A stretch of DNA of 64,000 nt from Bicyclus anynana (GCF_947172395.1 NC_069106.1:7192001-7256000); one strand, 5' to 3'; counted from the stretch's first letter, positions 1-10,789 are shown. Numbers and translations are program-made. Notes: generated by a model from the letters alone, not told the origin.

Positions 1-129
1 TATGTTATGTAATGGCGCTATTTCGGTACAGTCACAATGTCGCCGCTTGGGTATCTATTTCCCTGTATTACAGTTGCGAAGGAATATGGTCGAAGGACAA
101 AGAGAAGGAAATACCGCGTGATATGGTTT

Positions 130-406
130 CTCACCGACATAGCTCAACGAGTTGCGAAGCTGAAATGGGCGGGGCACATAGTTCGAAAAGCCGATGGACG
201 TTGGGGTCCCAAAGTGCTGGAATGGCGACCTCGCACTAGTAAGCGCAGTGTTGGCCGACCCCCTACCAGGTGGACAGACGACATCAAGCGAGTCGCAGGG
301 ATTCGCTGGATGCAGGCGGCTCAGTATCGTGATGTTTGGAAGTCCTTACAAAAGGTCTATGTCCTGCAGTGGACGTCCATCGGCTTATATGATGATGATG
401 ATGATG
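130..406 (+). mobile_element. RTE-type LINE, 3' end fragment
   Basis: The translation contains DIAQRVAKLKWAGHIVRKA, then GRWGPKVLEWRPRTSKRSVG, then PPTRWTDDIKRVAG and LQWTSIG, the C-terminal tail of RTE-clade endonuclease-reverse transcriptases. It ends in a run of ATG triplets near 390-406, the usual microsatellite-like tail of this clade. It is strongly 5'-truncated: the catalytic RT region is absent. The frame is open through the tail, so this is one of the younger copies in the window. Confidence 0.85.
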
Positions 407-2270
407 GTTTCTCATATTTTCATACAATATTTATTACAATAATGAATATGTATGAATTTTTATAGGGTAACCCGGCAGAAAACGGCTTGTATGGACTTAT
501 CGTCGCTGCAGAAATATAATTGTTTCCTACCATTGGTTTTATTTACCAATTGAATATATATTATTGGTAGATAGCTAGGAAGTTTGATTGGTGGAGCCTT
601 AATCGGTTATGTATTAAGATTAGTTTCTTTTCTGGTAAAATAATATGCATTTGAAATCATGGGTAAATAGTTACCTAATAGAACAGATATGGGTAGGAGA
701 ATTAGATAATAGAGAAATAAAGAGAAATTTTTCAGCTTTAATGATTAGGTACCAGACGGTTGACAAGAAAACTTCGATTTTCAACATACAATCATATTTA
801 ATACAATTTTAAGAATTAAAGTGTACTGTGTATTGATGTGCCTTTGCGCTGGAATTTTGCGTCCGAATTTTGAATAAAATCTCGAATGGTTTTATGCATA
901 CTTCTGGTAGGTACATGAACGTACCAATATGACAGATAATAAATCTTATAATGTAAAACTTATAAGATTTTTGAAGTTTAATTGAGAACTTACAGGCATT
1001 TGAAAAGAAAATATTTCGGATTTTTTACTTCCAATCATATTCGTAACATAATAGTTTGAGTACAGTTTCAAGTATAAAGGTAAATCCACACTGATCCGTT
1101 GGACGTGCTTTGGGCTTGCGTTGTGTTTATGTCCAGCCAGTCTTTCTTGAATTGCCTAATTTATTTTCTTTAAGTACACATTGTGTTGGATGCTAATAGA
1201 CTGCAGATGTTGTGTGCGGAGGACGTTTAATTTAATTAAATATACTAATTATAAGACAGATGTTGGCTAGGGTTGTCAATTAAATCCTTTATTTTTTATT
1301 ATTTATATTATGATAAAATCTCAAATAGGAATTTAAAAAAATACTATTAGGTGCAAATGTAATAAATTCATTTTATTGTATGTAATCTATTAACGTGTGA
1401 AATAAAATCTATTATATTCATTAAAAAATGTATAATTTAAGATATGTATATATAAAATGTCATTAACTTGTCGAGTTTGTAATTGAAATTCCCACATCTT
1501 CCACCTCCTTATGAGATCTTATTTTTTTTATAATGATGGCAACAGCTGTTACACCGATTGAGGTACATTTTTGACCAGCAAATTAAATATCACGAAGGTG
1601 ACAACCCTAGCGACGATCAACTAAAATAACGAAACGGTGAACTAGTCTATACACCTCGATAACTCTGTAATTCATATTTATAGCTACGCAATAAAATAAT
1701 GTTTTCTGAACCTAAACTATACATCAATTTAGTTATTATCAATATTATTTACACATAAGCATTCACTGGCATACTTGTACCTCTGGTAAGAATGTTCACT
1801 CTCGTAAACGATATAAGATAAAGTTAAAATCGATGGTTAAAATAAAATGGTTTTAATCTAACCTCAATGTAAAACTATATAATATATTACAAGCCACTGG
1901 TATTTATATTAGGTTTATAAATATTCATGCTTATTAACTGTAGGTTTTATTTTAATTATAATAAATTTAATTATTTAAAAACAAGCTTTTATTGCACAAC
2001 AAGGAACTACTCCTATAAACTGAAATTATCAATAAATTCTGATAGCGATTGTAGAGGTAGAGGCAAACATTGTTCATACTGCTTTTTTCGGAGGATTGTG
2101 ACTGGAACCCTGTATTAGATATCTGTGTAAATAAAGCAATAGGCTGATATGATGTAAATTTTCAGTTGTTTCTAGAAAATTTTTTATACTTACCTAATTA
2201 TTTTATTTTTTATAAATTTTAATTAAATATACTGTTAATTCAAAGTTTTCATTTATTTTAATTTAATTAT
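407..2270. other. AT-rich stretch without recognisable genes
   Basis: I see no coding frame with family resemblance and no copy of the repeat families found elsewhere in the window. A short open frame at 1927-2118 followed by AATAAA (near 2130) does not resemble a known protein. Confidence 0.5.
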
Positions 2271-2271
2271 T

Positions 2272-2389
2272 TCTGGTGACAGAAGGGTTGGCTCAACTTT
2301 TGCGCAAAGGGTTAATTAACCTAGCTGTCCAGCGCGGAAATGCAGCCAGTATTCTTGCCACCATTCCAAGTGGGCATGATTTGTATACC
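2272..2389 (+). mobile_element. Transposon-derived relic cut by the assembly gap
   Basis: The segment that reads GDRRVGSTFAQRVN-like/VQRGNAASILATIPSG is found again, inverted and degenerate, at 35842-35935, and a related VQRGNxAS...GTLP segment occurs at 50060-50205. Three dispersed copies of the same coding-like segment indicate the C-terminal end of a transposable element protein. I cannot assign its class. The copy runs into the gap at 2390. Confidence 0.5.
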
Positions 2390-2589
2390 NNNNNNNNNNN
2401 NNNNNNNNNNNNNNNNNNNNNNNNNNNNNNNNNNNNNNNNNNNNNNNNNNNNNNNNNNNNNNNNNNNNNNNNNNNNNNNNNNNNNNNNNNNNNNNNNNNN
2501 NNNNNNNNNNNNNNNNNNNNNNNNNNNNNNNNNNNNNNNNNNNNNNNNNNNNNNNNNNNNNNNNNNNNNNNNNNNNNNNNNNNNNNNNN
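2390..2589. other. Assembly gap (200 N)
   Basis: Exactly 200 undetermined bases. A round-number gap usually marks a scaffold join of unknown true size, so distances across it cannot be trusted. Confidence 0.99.
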
Positions 2590-2920
2590 GGAATAAAAAC
2601 ATACACTAACACATAAACTTTCGCGTTTATAATATTAGTGTGATCTGTCAATTTAGTGTAATTTAGAGATTTGTGCACAGACTTGTTAGCTCGACAACTA
2701 GGTTTAATGAAGATAAAAACATTATTTAAATCACTTAAGTCCAGTTACTAATTCAAGTAATCGATGTGCGATTCAAAACGTTCAATGCATCGATCACGTT
2801 TCTTTCAGATTCACTAGCACTAATCGAGTCGTTGACACTGTAAAGTTCGTGTATCGATTAAAAATCGAGTAGTCGTCGGTCGTAAGCGACATCTGGCGCG
2901 ATAGCACGCGCCGCCTCGTT
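2590..2920 (-). other. Probable 3' UTR and downstream flank of ladybird
   Basis: This sequence follows the ladybird stop codon on the minus strand and runs to the assembly gap. No AATAAA is seen on the minus strand; an ATTAAA variant occurs near 2703-2708 and could serve as the polyadenylation signal. The stretch just after the stop (about 2760-2910) is richer in CG and in ATCGAT/TCGATT words than the surrounding intron, and no repeat family seen elsewhere in the window is recognisable in it. Confidence 0.4.
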
Positions 2921-3312
2921 TCATTTAGACGCGTTTACGACTAAATTCGTCGCGGCTTCCTCACTGGCACCTATGCTCATAGCTTTCTTCTTCAGGATGC
3001 CCAAATCTGTAACGTTTTCGAGGAAACTTTTGTGTGCTGATAGCACTTTAGCGCTTTCTACATCTTTTTTTAATTCCTCCATGTCCCTCTTTAATTTCGC
3101 CCGTCTGTTTTGGAACCAGGTGATGACTTGCGCATTGGAGAGTCCTAATGAGCTGGCGATCTCGTCTCTATCAGCCGGGGAGAGGTACTTCTGGTAGAGG
3201 AACCGCTTCTCCAGCTCGAAGATCTGGTGGTTGGTGAACGCCGTCCGGGACTTGCGCTTCTTCTTCGCCTGTGGCCGCGAGTTGAAGAGGTTCAAGTGAT
3301 TCGACTGACCAT
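2921..3312 (-). CDS. lbx: Ladybird-type (Lbx) homeobox protein, terminal coding exon (partial)
   Basis: The visible exon encodes 5 residues (GQSNH) after a split codon, then 124 residues to a TGA stop. A full 60-residue homeodomain follows a basic KKKRK stretch; it starts just before SRTAF and has the core L16, F20, W48, F49, Q50, N51 and R53. The helix-3 sequence reads VITWFQNRRAKLKRDMEELK, with the Thr47 of NK-like homeodomains, and YQKYLSPADRDEIA is diagnostic of ladybird/Lbx. The tail after the homeodomain (VESAKVLSAHKSFLENVTDLGILKKK) is also of ladybird type. The upstream edge at 3313 is a minus-strand acceptor (CTTGTTCCAG) with two bases of a split codon, so the TTG at 3295 is not the start. 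From family knowledge, Lbx/ladybird proteins are nuclear DNA-binding factors that specify muscle, heart and neural cell identities, in the NK homeobox cluster. The N-terminal exon with the eh1 repressor motif was not found. Identity is near certain; the lbe versus lbl distinction does not apply outside Drosophila. Confidence 0.95.
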
Positions 3313-3330
3313 CTGGAACAAGGAGAAGAT
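3313..3330 (-). other. Splice acceptor and 3' end of the ladybird intron
   Basis: Read on the minus strand the sequence runs through a CT-rich stretch into CTTGTTCCAG immediately before the coding frame that leads to the homeodomain. The intron is phase 1 (one base of the split codon is upstream). The intron extends rightward from here; its donor was not identified, so its length is unknown and may exceed the window. Confidence 0.85.
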
Positions 3331-4565
3331 TTCGGTTAATGATTTATCGTGATACGTTTGATGGAAACTGTCTATTTAAATTGCCCGGGGTGATTGGCTC
3401 CAGATGGTCGCAATTTTAACTTTTTAATTTAGTACATTAGAGTTGTGTTTTTTATAAATATACTTATATCTTGCTGTTCTCTAACTGGGTGCATTTAAGG
3501 CCTTTATTACTTTGATTTTATTTTTTTGTTTGTTTATCGTACATAATTAGCTTACGACGGTTAATTTTACGAAAATGTGTAGAGAAGTAGAGACTCTCAC
3601 CCGACTGGTTATCTACACTAATACAATAAATTTTGTTTGTTTGAACGCGCTAATCTCAGAACCTTTGGAATTAAAAACACTAATTTAACATTTTTTTATT
3701 GCACGAGTAACCGCAAGGCATGTCAGCTCGATACAGATGACAAGGAACTCATTTTACGCAAATTCTTAGAAAAAAAATCGTTTAATAAATAACAAAGAGT
3801 TAACTAGTGATAAAAATAAAACCGACAGTGGAGTAAAACAGCCTAATATTAAAGATAGTGACGAAAAGATTTATATGGTCGAAACAGTTCTATTAATAAA
3901 AGGTCAGATAATAAAAGGTATAATAAAATATAAAGCTTTATGTCTATATTACACCGTAAGTAGGAAAGTGGAAAGCAAGCAGCACGGACTTGTTATCAGG
4001 TACTAAAACATCACCGCTGTCTATGGTCTAATGGTAGCTTCACACTGATCCAGTACTAAATAGATAGAACAAAACAGATCAGTAGGTCTATTTTTATCAT
4101 TTGCTTATCAAACGTATTTCTTTGTTCCTAAGTTTTATCAACAAAAATAACTCGGATACACTTTTTCCTTGCTTATTACCATATTTTTACTTTTGACCTA
4201 CAATTAAAGTCTTATATAAAGGTTTAATTAAATCTACGACTACCTTCTACTTGTGTAAATGCATAGCGTGTTTAGAGTTACAGAATTAGAATTTTGATAG
4301 TAAACTAAATTAAATAATTAAACTGGACCATTTGAAAACGTTGTGATCTAGTCAACAAAACAGAGATATTCGTACAAATATTTGTAGTAGTAGAATTTAT
4401 ATAGATAAAGTAGTTTTTGTGACAGAGCTACAACCAAACAGCATTGTTGTGTTCCAATCTAAAGCATTGCTGGTGTACATATGCCTTAGGTGGCGACACT
4501 TTGTAGGACACGTTACTTGCAGGCCTTGAGAAGTGTTACTCTGTTTATAGGCCTATGGTATTCCA

Positions 4566-4788
4566 TCCATTCCACGACTGATGGTCGTTGGAGTCGTAAG
4601 GAGTCCTTCCTTGAGTGGATCACGTCTCGGTAAGCGGGGTGTGGAGCGCCCCTCCACTAGGTAGAACGACGACCTCCGGACGGTGGCTGGCATCGATTGT
4701 ATGCAAAATCCAAACATAGAGAGGGATGGCGCTGCTTAAAGGAGGCCTATATCCAGCAGTGGATACATAATGGCTGATGATGATGATA
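4566..4788 (+). mobile_element. Old RTE-like LINE 3' end
   Basis: A diverged copy of a related LINE tail: the reading order (GRWS.., gap, GVERPSTR-like, TVAGIDCMQ-like, GLYPAVDT-like) parallels the younger copies but with frameshifts. It ends in ATG/GATG triplets at about 4775-4788. Probably a different subfamily from the copy at 130, since the sequence around the second half differs consistently. Confidence 0.6.
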
Positions 4789-6577
4789 GTTTTTCATTAA
4801 CCACCAGTTGGGCTACCCATCTGGTTAATGGAAAATTTGGTATGTCAATTATTACTATAAAAAACCCGCTAGGCGTGTCAGCGGTATTTTAATATATTAA
4901 CTTTATTCATACGAGTGGAATGGAGCGGTGTGAATCGGCCATTACACCAGTCTATGGTAATAAAGAGCCCGCAGCGCTAAAATGTAACTCTTCCGTCGTA
5001 AAAGGGCCCAATAAAAACACACCCAGGACTTTTAACGAGCACAAATACGGGCTCTTAGTCAGAAAAATCTCTTTATTTTTTTGAAAATGGCAATCAGATA
5101 CAATGTTTAAATTGTAATAGGTACGAGTAGAAGATTAACTACATATTGATATGTAGATAACTGCTTCAGAAAAATAAGGTATATATGTGCTATACTGTCT
5201 TTGGCGCGTATTAAAGCTTAGGCAATAAACAGTTGCGTAGCTGGACTAATGTAGTGGGCAAAGTAGCTTTTTCTTTCAATACATGCTCCCAAAGTCTCTA
5301 CAATATTTTTGCCTCAAACCTAGTCATCCACCTCGTGTATATTGTAAATACACGAGACCATACAATTAGAAAAACGTTATTAATAAATAACGTTTTTCTA
5401 ATAGTAGGTTGGATGATATACCATTTTGAAATCCTCTTGATGAGTCTTTGAATTTAGTACCCATATCGCAATATTCGAAAAAAAAAATATTTTACCGCGA
5501 GGCGTCTCACAGTCGTGTTATTTTTTTTAACTTCACCTATCTAAGAACACTTGGGTTATTAAGACAAACCTAACGATATCAATTACGTAAATCCGTTCAG
5601 CGGTTTAGAAAATATGAGTAATAAAGGATATTACATACATACAAGATAAGCGCGAAAACATAACCCTTCTTGCAGCCGGGTAAAAAATACTCAATTACTT
5701 TTACAATGATATCCTGGCACTACTAGAACTAGTGAGGCCCGTGCCTTAGGCTAGATTCCTATACCTACATATGTCTTTAGCAGTCTTTCTAAACAATAAT
5801 TGTTATTAATCATTATTGTGATCCTAATAATATTAATCATGGTCAATCTGACGGCAGTTAAGTCAAGTCAAGTCAATCAAATCAAAACCGTAAGGATTCG
5901 CCAGCCGTAGGCGAGGGCCCAATTCGCTTCTAGCTACGCTACTGCTAATAAATCATTTTAATTCATCAACTGAAGAAAAACGGAGAGAAGGTTACCAATT
6001 CGACGTATTTATAATTGTATAGGTACCTACTTTTTTTTTTATTTAACTGTAACTACCAATTTCAAAGTTATTACCCCTGCGTAGTACCTACGTATTACCG
6101 TAACGGAAATGAGGAAAGTAACGAAAACAATGGTAAAGTTATCTATCCGTAACGTTACATTTCCAATCGTTATCTCAGTAATTTCAGTGCACACTGAAAT
6201 CGTGTTATTTGTATAATTGTTTTTTGTAATTAACTTGTTAATGTTTATGTTCGTAGCCTGTTTACTACAATGTTTCTTATCGTCATTTGAACGGTAAAAG
6301 GTAAAGCTGTTTGCTAATTGTTTAGTGTATGTAATTGCAATTGGTTTTCGTTATTAGTTGTTTGAAATCGCTGCAAATTAAGTGCAGAATATTAATTTGT
6401 TTATTTCAAGTATTAATATAGGTAGGGTTATGGGCTACTACTTCTATAGTATAGAAGTATATGGTTGTGGCGAATTTGAACTTTATGTTTGAAAGATATC
6501 AAAATCAACAACGAAGTTGCCATGGAAACTATCGATGTTACAGCGCTGGTACTTTACAGAATACAAGGGCTGCTTAG
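4789..6577. other. Intronic or intergenic stretch with hairpins, no gene seen
   Basis: This stretch holds no recognisable coding frame. It includes the paired hairpins near 5332-5402 (listed separately) and otherwise AT-rich sequence. A small open frame covers 5233-5451, but it is only open because it reads through the hairpins and has no family resemblance. Confidence 0.5.
5332..5402. repeat. Two adjacent perfect hairpins
   Basis: The first has 8-bp arms (5332-5339 and 5349-5356, CTCGTGTA/TACACGAG). The second has 17-bp perfect arms (5365-5381 and 5386-5402, ATTAGAAAAACGTTATT and its complement) around a 4-base loop. No target duplication is obvious. Confidence 0.85.
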
Positions 6578-6915
6578 TTTGACTGTTCAATTAGCATGGG
6601 GACACGGAAAGGGACACAGAAGTATTAAAAGTGATTACAAATATAAGAAAACTAATATCGAACAAAGGTTATTCACAACACTTGACAGGACAACTTAATT
6701 AACAAATCAAACTGTAACCAAAATAAGACCCTAGAATGGCAGAGAATGACCCTGAGTGAAGTCACGTACTTGTGAACGATGTGTGTAGGGTTTTATTTTG
6801 GTTACATTGGATATTAGTTTTCTTATATTTGTAATCACTTTTGAGTCCTATAATAGAAGGGGACACAAAAGGGATCACACAGGAACTTTAACAATTGACT
6901 GAACAGTCGGCATAG
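6578..6915. mobile_element. Inverted-repeat element (unclassified, MITE-like)
   Basis: Nested inverted repeats: 33-bp perfect arms at 6627-6659 and 6809-6841; a second pair at 6714-6733 and 6785-6804 (20 bp, one mismatch); and looser outer homology (GACTGTTCA and its complement near 6580 and 6903). The left arm carries about 54 extra bases between the two pairs that have no partner on the right, so it looks like a fold-back element with a later insertion or an arm deletion. No protein is encoded. Confidence 0.65.
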
Positions 6916-7289
6916 GCTAAGGTCTGTGTTGTGCACTGCCCAGCCATAGCCCATAAGTCTCGTCAGCTATGGCCTCGCTTTAAGTGTGAGATCATTCGTC
7001 CGTTAAACTGCGGTGTACCGCAGATATTAATAAAATAATAAAACAACCCGCTATAGCGCGTTAACGATGGCTTTAAGCCTAACTCAATGGACTAAGAGTC
7101 TGCAGTAGTCTGATCTCCCTCCAATTATAAAAGTTTAAACATGTTCCAAAGTTTTGAAGCTCATGCTTCATCATCATTCATCATGCGATGCTTCATCATC
7201 GTCATCATCATCATTTCAATAGTATATCCCAAAAAACTAATCCATACTTGCCTATCGTACTTAATTACCTATAGTTTGACAGGTATAAG

Positions 7290-7640
7290 CATGGAGTGAC
7301 AAACTTAGCTTCCAACGCCGATTGTACCTAGATCAAGACGCCCGAAAAACGTTCTTTACGATCCTGACAATGTCATAACGAAACGACAATGCTTCCCAGG
7401 CAACACAAACACAAGTACACAGCGTCTTCGCCGGCTAAGACGAGGTCCCCGATATCTGACGCCACACAGACGTGGGTAGGTATTTTATTAACTCACGATA
7501 AGCCGAGTATCAGAGGAGACGCCATTAGAAAGTCATCACTTCAGTTTTTGAACCCATCAGGCGATGCTTCCCAAACCACCAGTGACGCCGCTGAGGTCGT
7601 ATTAAAAAACTTATGGCACACACAGTTGGAAGAAAAAACT
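7290..7640 (+). pseudogene. Transposon coding relic, same family as 39350-39830
   Basis: Translated segments RPKNVLYDPD, then PISDATQTWV, then a SGDAS..SDA segment occur here in the same order as on the minus strand at 39350-39830 (RRPKNVLYDPDDD, PISNVTRTWV, SGDAS). The frame is interrupted relative to the other copy. The two copies share about 350 bp, so this is a dispersed element. I do not recognise the protein; the serine/threonine/glutamine-rich linker would suit a terminal segment of a LINE or a gag-like protein, but that is inference. Confidence 0.5.
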
Positions 7641-7666
7641 CAGCTTTTATAAGTTACTAGCCTAAG

Positions 7667-7845
7667 CGGTTTCACCCGCATGGTTCCCGTTGCCGTAGGA
7701 ATGCGGGGATAAAATATAGCCTTATAGCCTTCCTCGATAAATGGGCTTTATAACACTGAAAGAGTTTTTTAAATCGGACCACCTGAGATTAGCGCGTTCA
7801 ATCAACAAACAAACAAACTATTCAGCTTTATAATATTAGTATAGA
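7667..7845 (-). mobile_element. Short non-autonomous Helitron (family 1)
   Basis: On the minus strand it starts A|TCTATACTAATATTATAAAG and ends in CTAG|T, the AT-target insertion and TC/CTRR ends expected of Helitrons. The CG-rich 3' end (CCGCGCGG in intact copies) forms the subterminal hairpin. Length 179 bp, no protein. Related copies lie at 38927, 42776, 50816, 51102, 52971 and 61501. Confidence 0.8.
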
Positions 7846-7850
7846 TATTG

Positions 7851-8110
7851 ACGGCTGCGTGGCGCAGTGGGTAGTGACCCTGCTTTCTGCATCCACGGTC
7901 GTGGGTTTGATTCCCACAACTGGAAAATATTTGTGTGATGAGCATAGGTGTTTTCCAGTGTCTGTATGTATTTTATACATTATATAAGTATTTATATGTA
8001 GTATACAAATGTATATGAATATTATAACATCAACTATCATAGTACCCATAACACAAGCTACTCTGTATGCTTACTTTGGGGCTAGATAGTATTGTTTAAG
8101 TATATTTATT
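7851..8110 (+). mobile_element. tRNA-headed SINE with TTTA-type tail
   Basis: The head has a pol III A-box-like GGCGCAGTGGGTAGTG and a B box GTGGGTTTGATTCCC, followed by a body (AACTGGAAAATATTTGTGTG...GTACCCATAACACAAGCTA) and a TATTTATTTATTTA tail. It immediately abuts the Helitron ending at 7845. It is a different family from the two SINEs that dominate the window. Confidence 0.75.
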
Positions 8111-8480
8111 TATTTATAACATGAGGGAAGTCTGGTTAGCGCAGACTTGTTCTCCAACTGCCTATGCATTGTCAGTGAATCGGAATTCGCTTTCAAAAGC
8201 ACAATTACGCCGACCGCATGCGAATATTCACGCGTTATTAGTGTTGCCATACGCGTGAGTATAAAACGCGATAATGGCATTTTTGCTTTCAATTGACTCG
8301 GAGGATATTAACACGGAGGATATATTGCAGAAAGAACTCAAAGTTTTTTATTTTTATGTGCACATAAGCCCGCGACTTCGAGTGAAATTTAATTTTTCAC
8401 AAATCTCGAAAACATGGGTTAATCGAAATAAAAGGTACTTAGATGATTGCCGGTCTTGGGCCGGACATGAATATAGTGAT

Positions 8481-8720
8481 TTGATTAGGTTTTGGCTGGT
8501 GGGAGGCTTGGGCCGTGGTTAGTTACCACCCTACCGACAAAGACGTACCGCCATATGTTTTCTGTGGTACCGACAAGCGATTTAGCGTTCCGATATGATG
8601 TCCAATCCTCTTCCTAACGAGTCAGCCCGCTTCCATCTTAGATTGCATCATCACTTAGATCAGGTGATATTGTAGTCAAGGGCTAACTAGTAAAAAATAT
8701 AAAAAAATGTATGGTGCAAT
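8481..8720 (+). mobile_element. SINE-A, 5'-truncated copy
   Basis: Begins at the body segment GGCTGGTGGGAGGCTT and runs through ACGTACCGCC and the conserved GTTAGCCCGCTTCCATCTTA-like 3' region to an A-rich tail. The tRNA head is missing. An internal duplication or insertion breaks the CCGCCAAGCGATT segment (8552-8577). Confidence 0.75.
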
Positions 8721-8951
8721 AAAAAATAAACTTAATGACTGACTGCAATTTACAATAACACATTAGAACAATATAAACATTATCTATGTTCTGTGGTCTA
8801 CTGTATCTACATATATTAATTTATTTATGAGACATAGATATAAGTATCTACAATTAAAAAAACAGGAGCATGAAGAATAATAGATTTAAGCTTAAACTTA
8901 TCTAGGTATATTTATTCGGTATATATCGGTATTTAGCCAAATCTTTTGTAG

Positions 8952-9345
8952 GTTTGGGTGTACTCTTCTATAACAAGATCCCTAAGACTGTGATGGACCT
9001 GCCAATGCATAGCTTTAAGCAATGTGTTAAAAAACATTTACTTAGTCGAGGTTACTACAACATTGATGAGTTAAAGATAAAAGCGCTTGGAGGCCATTGG
9101 ATCAGCTTCCACCTTCACACAAAAAGTAAAACTATAAGAAATTGCAATGTTATCATCAATTGTAAATTATAATACCTACTGTATGATTTTTTAAAAAGAG
9201 CAACTGTTGAGTTTCTTGCCGGTTTCTTCTCAGCAGAACCTGCCTTCCGAACCGGTGGTAGAATCTTTACAAATAGTCAACTGACGTGTCAAATGTGCTT
9301 GTAAACTGAGCCTACTTGAAATAAATGATTTTTGATTTGATTTGA
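8952..9345 (+). mobile_element. LINE 3' end (Jockey/CR1-like), copy 1
   Basis: The open frame reads GVLFYNKIPKTVMDLPMHSF, then KQCVKKHLLSRGYYNIDELK: the conserved C-terminus of a non-LTR reverse transcriptase polyprotein. A 3' UTR follows (CTTGCCGGTTTCTTCTCAGC, GCTTGTAAACTGAGCCTACT) ending in a TTTGATTTGATTTGA tail. A closely matching copy begins at 63728 and runs off the window. Clade assignment (Jockey superfamily) is from the C-terminal motif and tail type, so moderate confidence. Confidence 0.75.
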
Positions 9346-9783
9346 ATAGTAGTTGAATAAACCGAAATTGCACATCAAATAAGACCTAACGAACGACCAT
9401 TCCTCATCGCTCAAACACACCGAATTCTAATTCCAAAAGTCCATAACAGTTGGAAATATAATTGACGTCCAATTTCGTTGGAATCCAATCATTTATTACG
9501 CGTCAATTCCATTAGCAGTCACATCTAATTCCTTGAATAAAGGAAACAATTTAATTGAAGAGCGATTTAAGTCGGCAAACTGTAATGGGCTTTGGCTGTT
9601 TATTAATCACATCCTAATCGCATCCTTAGCGAATCCGCACCTCAATTAGGATTGAATAAAACACCCGCAGTACTAAAAAAGAGCTCTAAGTCAAAAGACA
9701 TCGTTATGGTTACAAAAAATATCCAATCAGTCATGGTAGTGTGGCAACACCTGACTTTACGCGGTTTTGTGTTTCATGAGACG

Positions 9784-10262
9784 TGATAGCCCAGTGGTAG
9801 CCTCTGCTTTCGATTCGGAGGGTGTAGGTTCGAACCTTTTTTTGGCTGGTGGGAGGCTTCGGCCGTGGCTAGTTACCACCCTACGGATAAAGACGTACCG
9901 CCAAGCGATTTAGCGTTCCGGTGCGATGTCGTGTAGAAACCGATAGGGGTGTGGATTTTCATCCTACTCCTAACAAGTTAGCCCGCTTCCATCTGAGATT
10001 GCATTACTTGACTTACCATCAGGTGAGATTGTAATCAAGGGTTAACTTGTAAAGAATAAAAAAAAACAATCCTAAACTTTTTAGTTAGGTATGTGCATTT
10101 TAATATATTAAATATCACGTGTCTCAAACGGTGAAGGAACATCGTGAGAAAACCTGCATACCTGATTTTTTTTTAATTCTCTACGTGTGCGAAGTTTGCC
10201 AATCCGCATAGGGCCAACATAGAGGTTGAATTTGTTCCAATGCTGCATGTCAGTCATGTTTC
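9784..10262 (+). mobile_element. SINE-B interrupted by SINE-A
   Basis: The tRNA-like head (GATAGCCCAGTGG, then GTGTAGGTTCGAACC) is at 9784-9836; the body (TATGTGCATTTT, ATATCACGTGTCTCAAACGG, CCAATCCGCATAGGGCCA) resumes at about 10075 and ends near 10262. The intervening 9843-10066 is SINE-A in the same orientation. Order of insertion: SINE-B first, then SINE-A. Confidence 0.8.
9843..10066 (+). mobile_element. SINE-A inserted in SINE-B (5'-truncated)
   Basis: Runs from GGCTGGTGGGAGGCTTCGGC through ACGTACCGCCAAGCGATTTA and the GTTAGCCCGCTTCCATCTGA region to AAAGAATAAAAAAAAA. The head is missing, and the truncation point matches that of the copy at 8481, suggesting a recurrent short subfamily or truncation. 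Confidence 0.8.
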
Positions 10263-10297
10263 CAGTTCTGTGTTAGGGTGGTATAAGAGAAGTAAAT

Positions 10298-10518
10298 AGC
10301 TCGAAGAGCCGATGGACGTTGGGGTCCCAAGGTGCTGGAATGGCGGCCCCGCACTAGAAAGCGTATTTATTGGTATCCCCCACCAGATGGACTGACGACA
10401 TCAAGCGAGTCGCAGGGATTCGCTGGATGCAGATGGCTCAGCATCGTGATGTTTGGAAGTCCTTACAAAAGGCCTATGTCCTGCAAATGGACGTCCATCG
10501 GCTGATATGATGATGATT
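10298..10518 (+). mobile_element. RTE-type LINE, 3' end fragment
   Basis: Nucleotide match to the other copies: CGAAGAGCCGATGGACGTTG, GCATCGTGATGTTTGGAAGT and a GATATGATGATGAT end. Two small frame changes break the protein. Confidence 0.8.
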
Positions 10519-10789
10519 ATAGAAGATTTAAGTTTAAAGTGTTTATTAAACGCAAGCTTTTAGTAAAGTCTTATTATAATGTTAATGAGTATTTTATGAT
10601 AAAAAAAGCTTGGTGTTAAACTGTATCATACGACTGTGTGCTTAGTTTTAAATAAGTTTGTAAAATTATGATAAATAAAGAAAATAAACCTTGGCTGAGT
10701 TTGTTGTGGGCTCTTTTCGGACCAAGGCGCGTTTGGAACCCTCGAAACTTTAATTTTAAGTTTTCGATTGATTATTATCACCATTATCT

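Noticed and set aside
3293..3295. TTG as the start of the homeobox protein
   Set aside because: An in-frame stretch continues upstream to a splice acceptor at 3313, so this is an internal exon codon.
7151..7216. CATCAT repeats as a LINE tail
   Set aside because: No RTE sequence is joined to the run; it appears to be a simple microsatellite.
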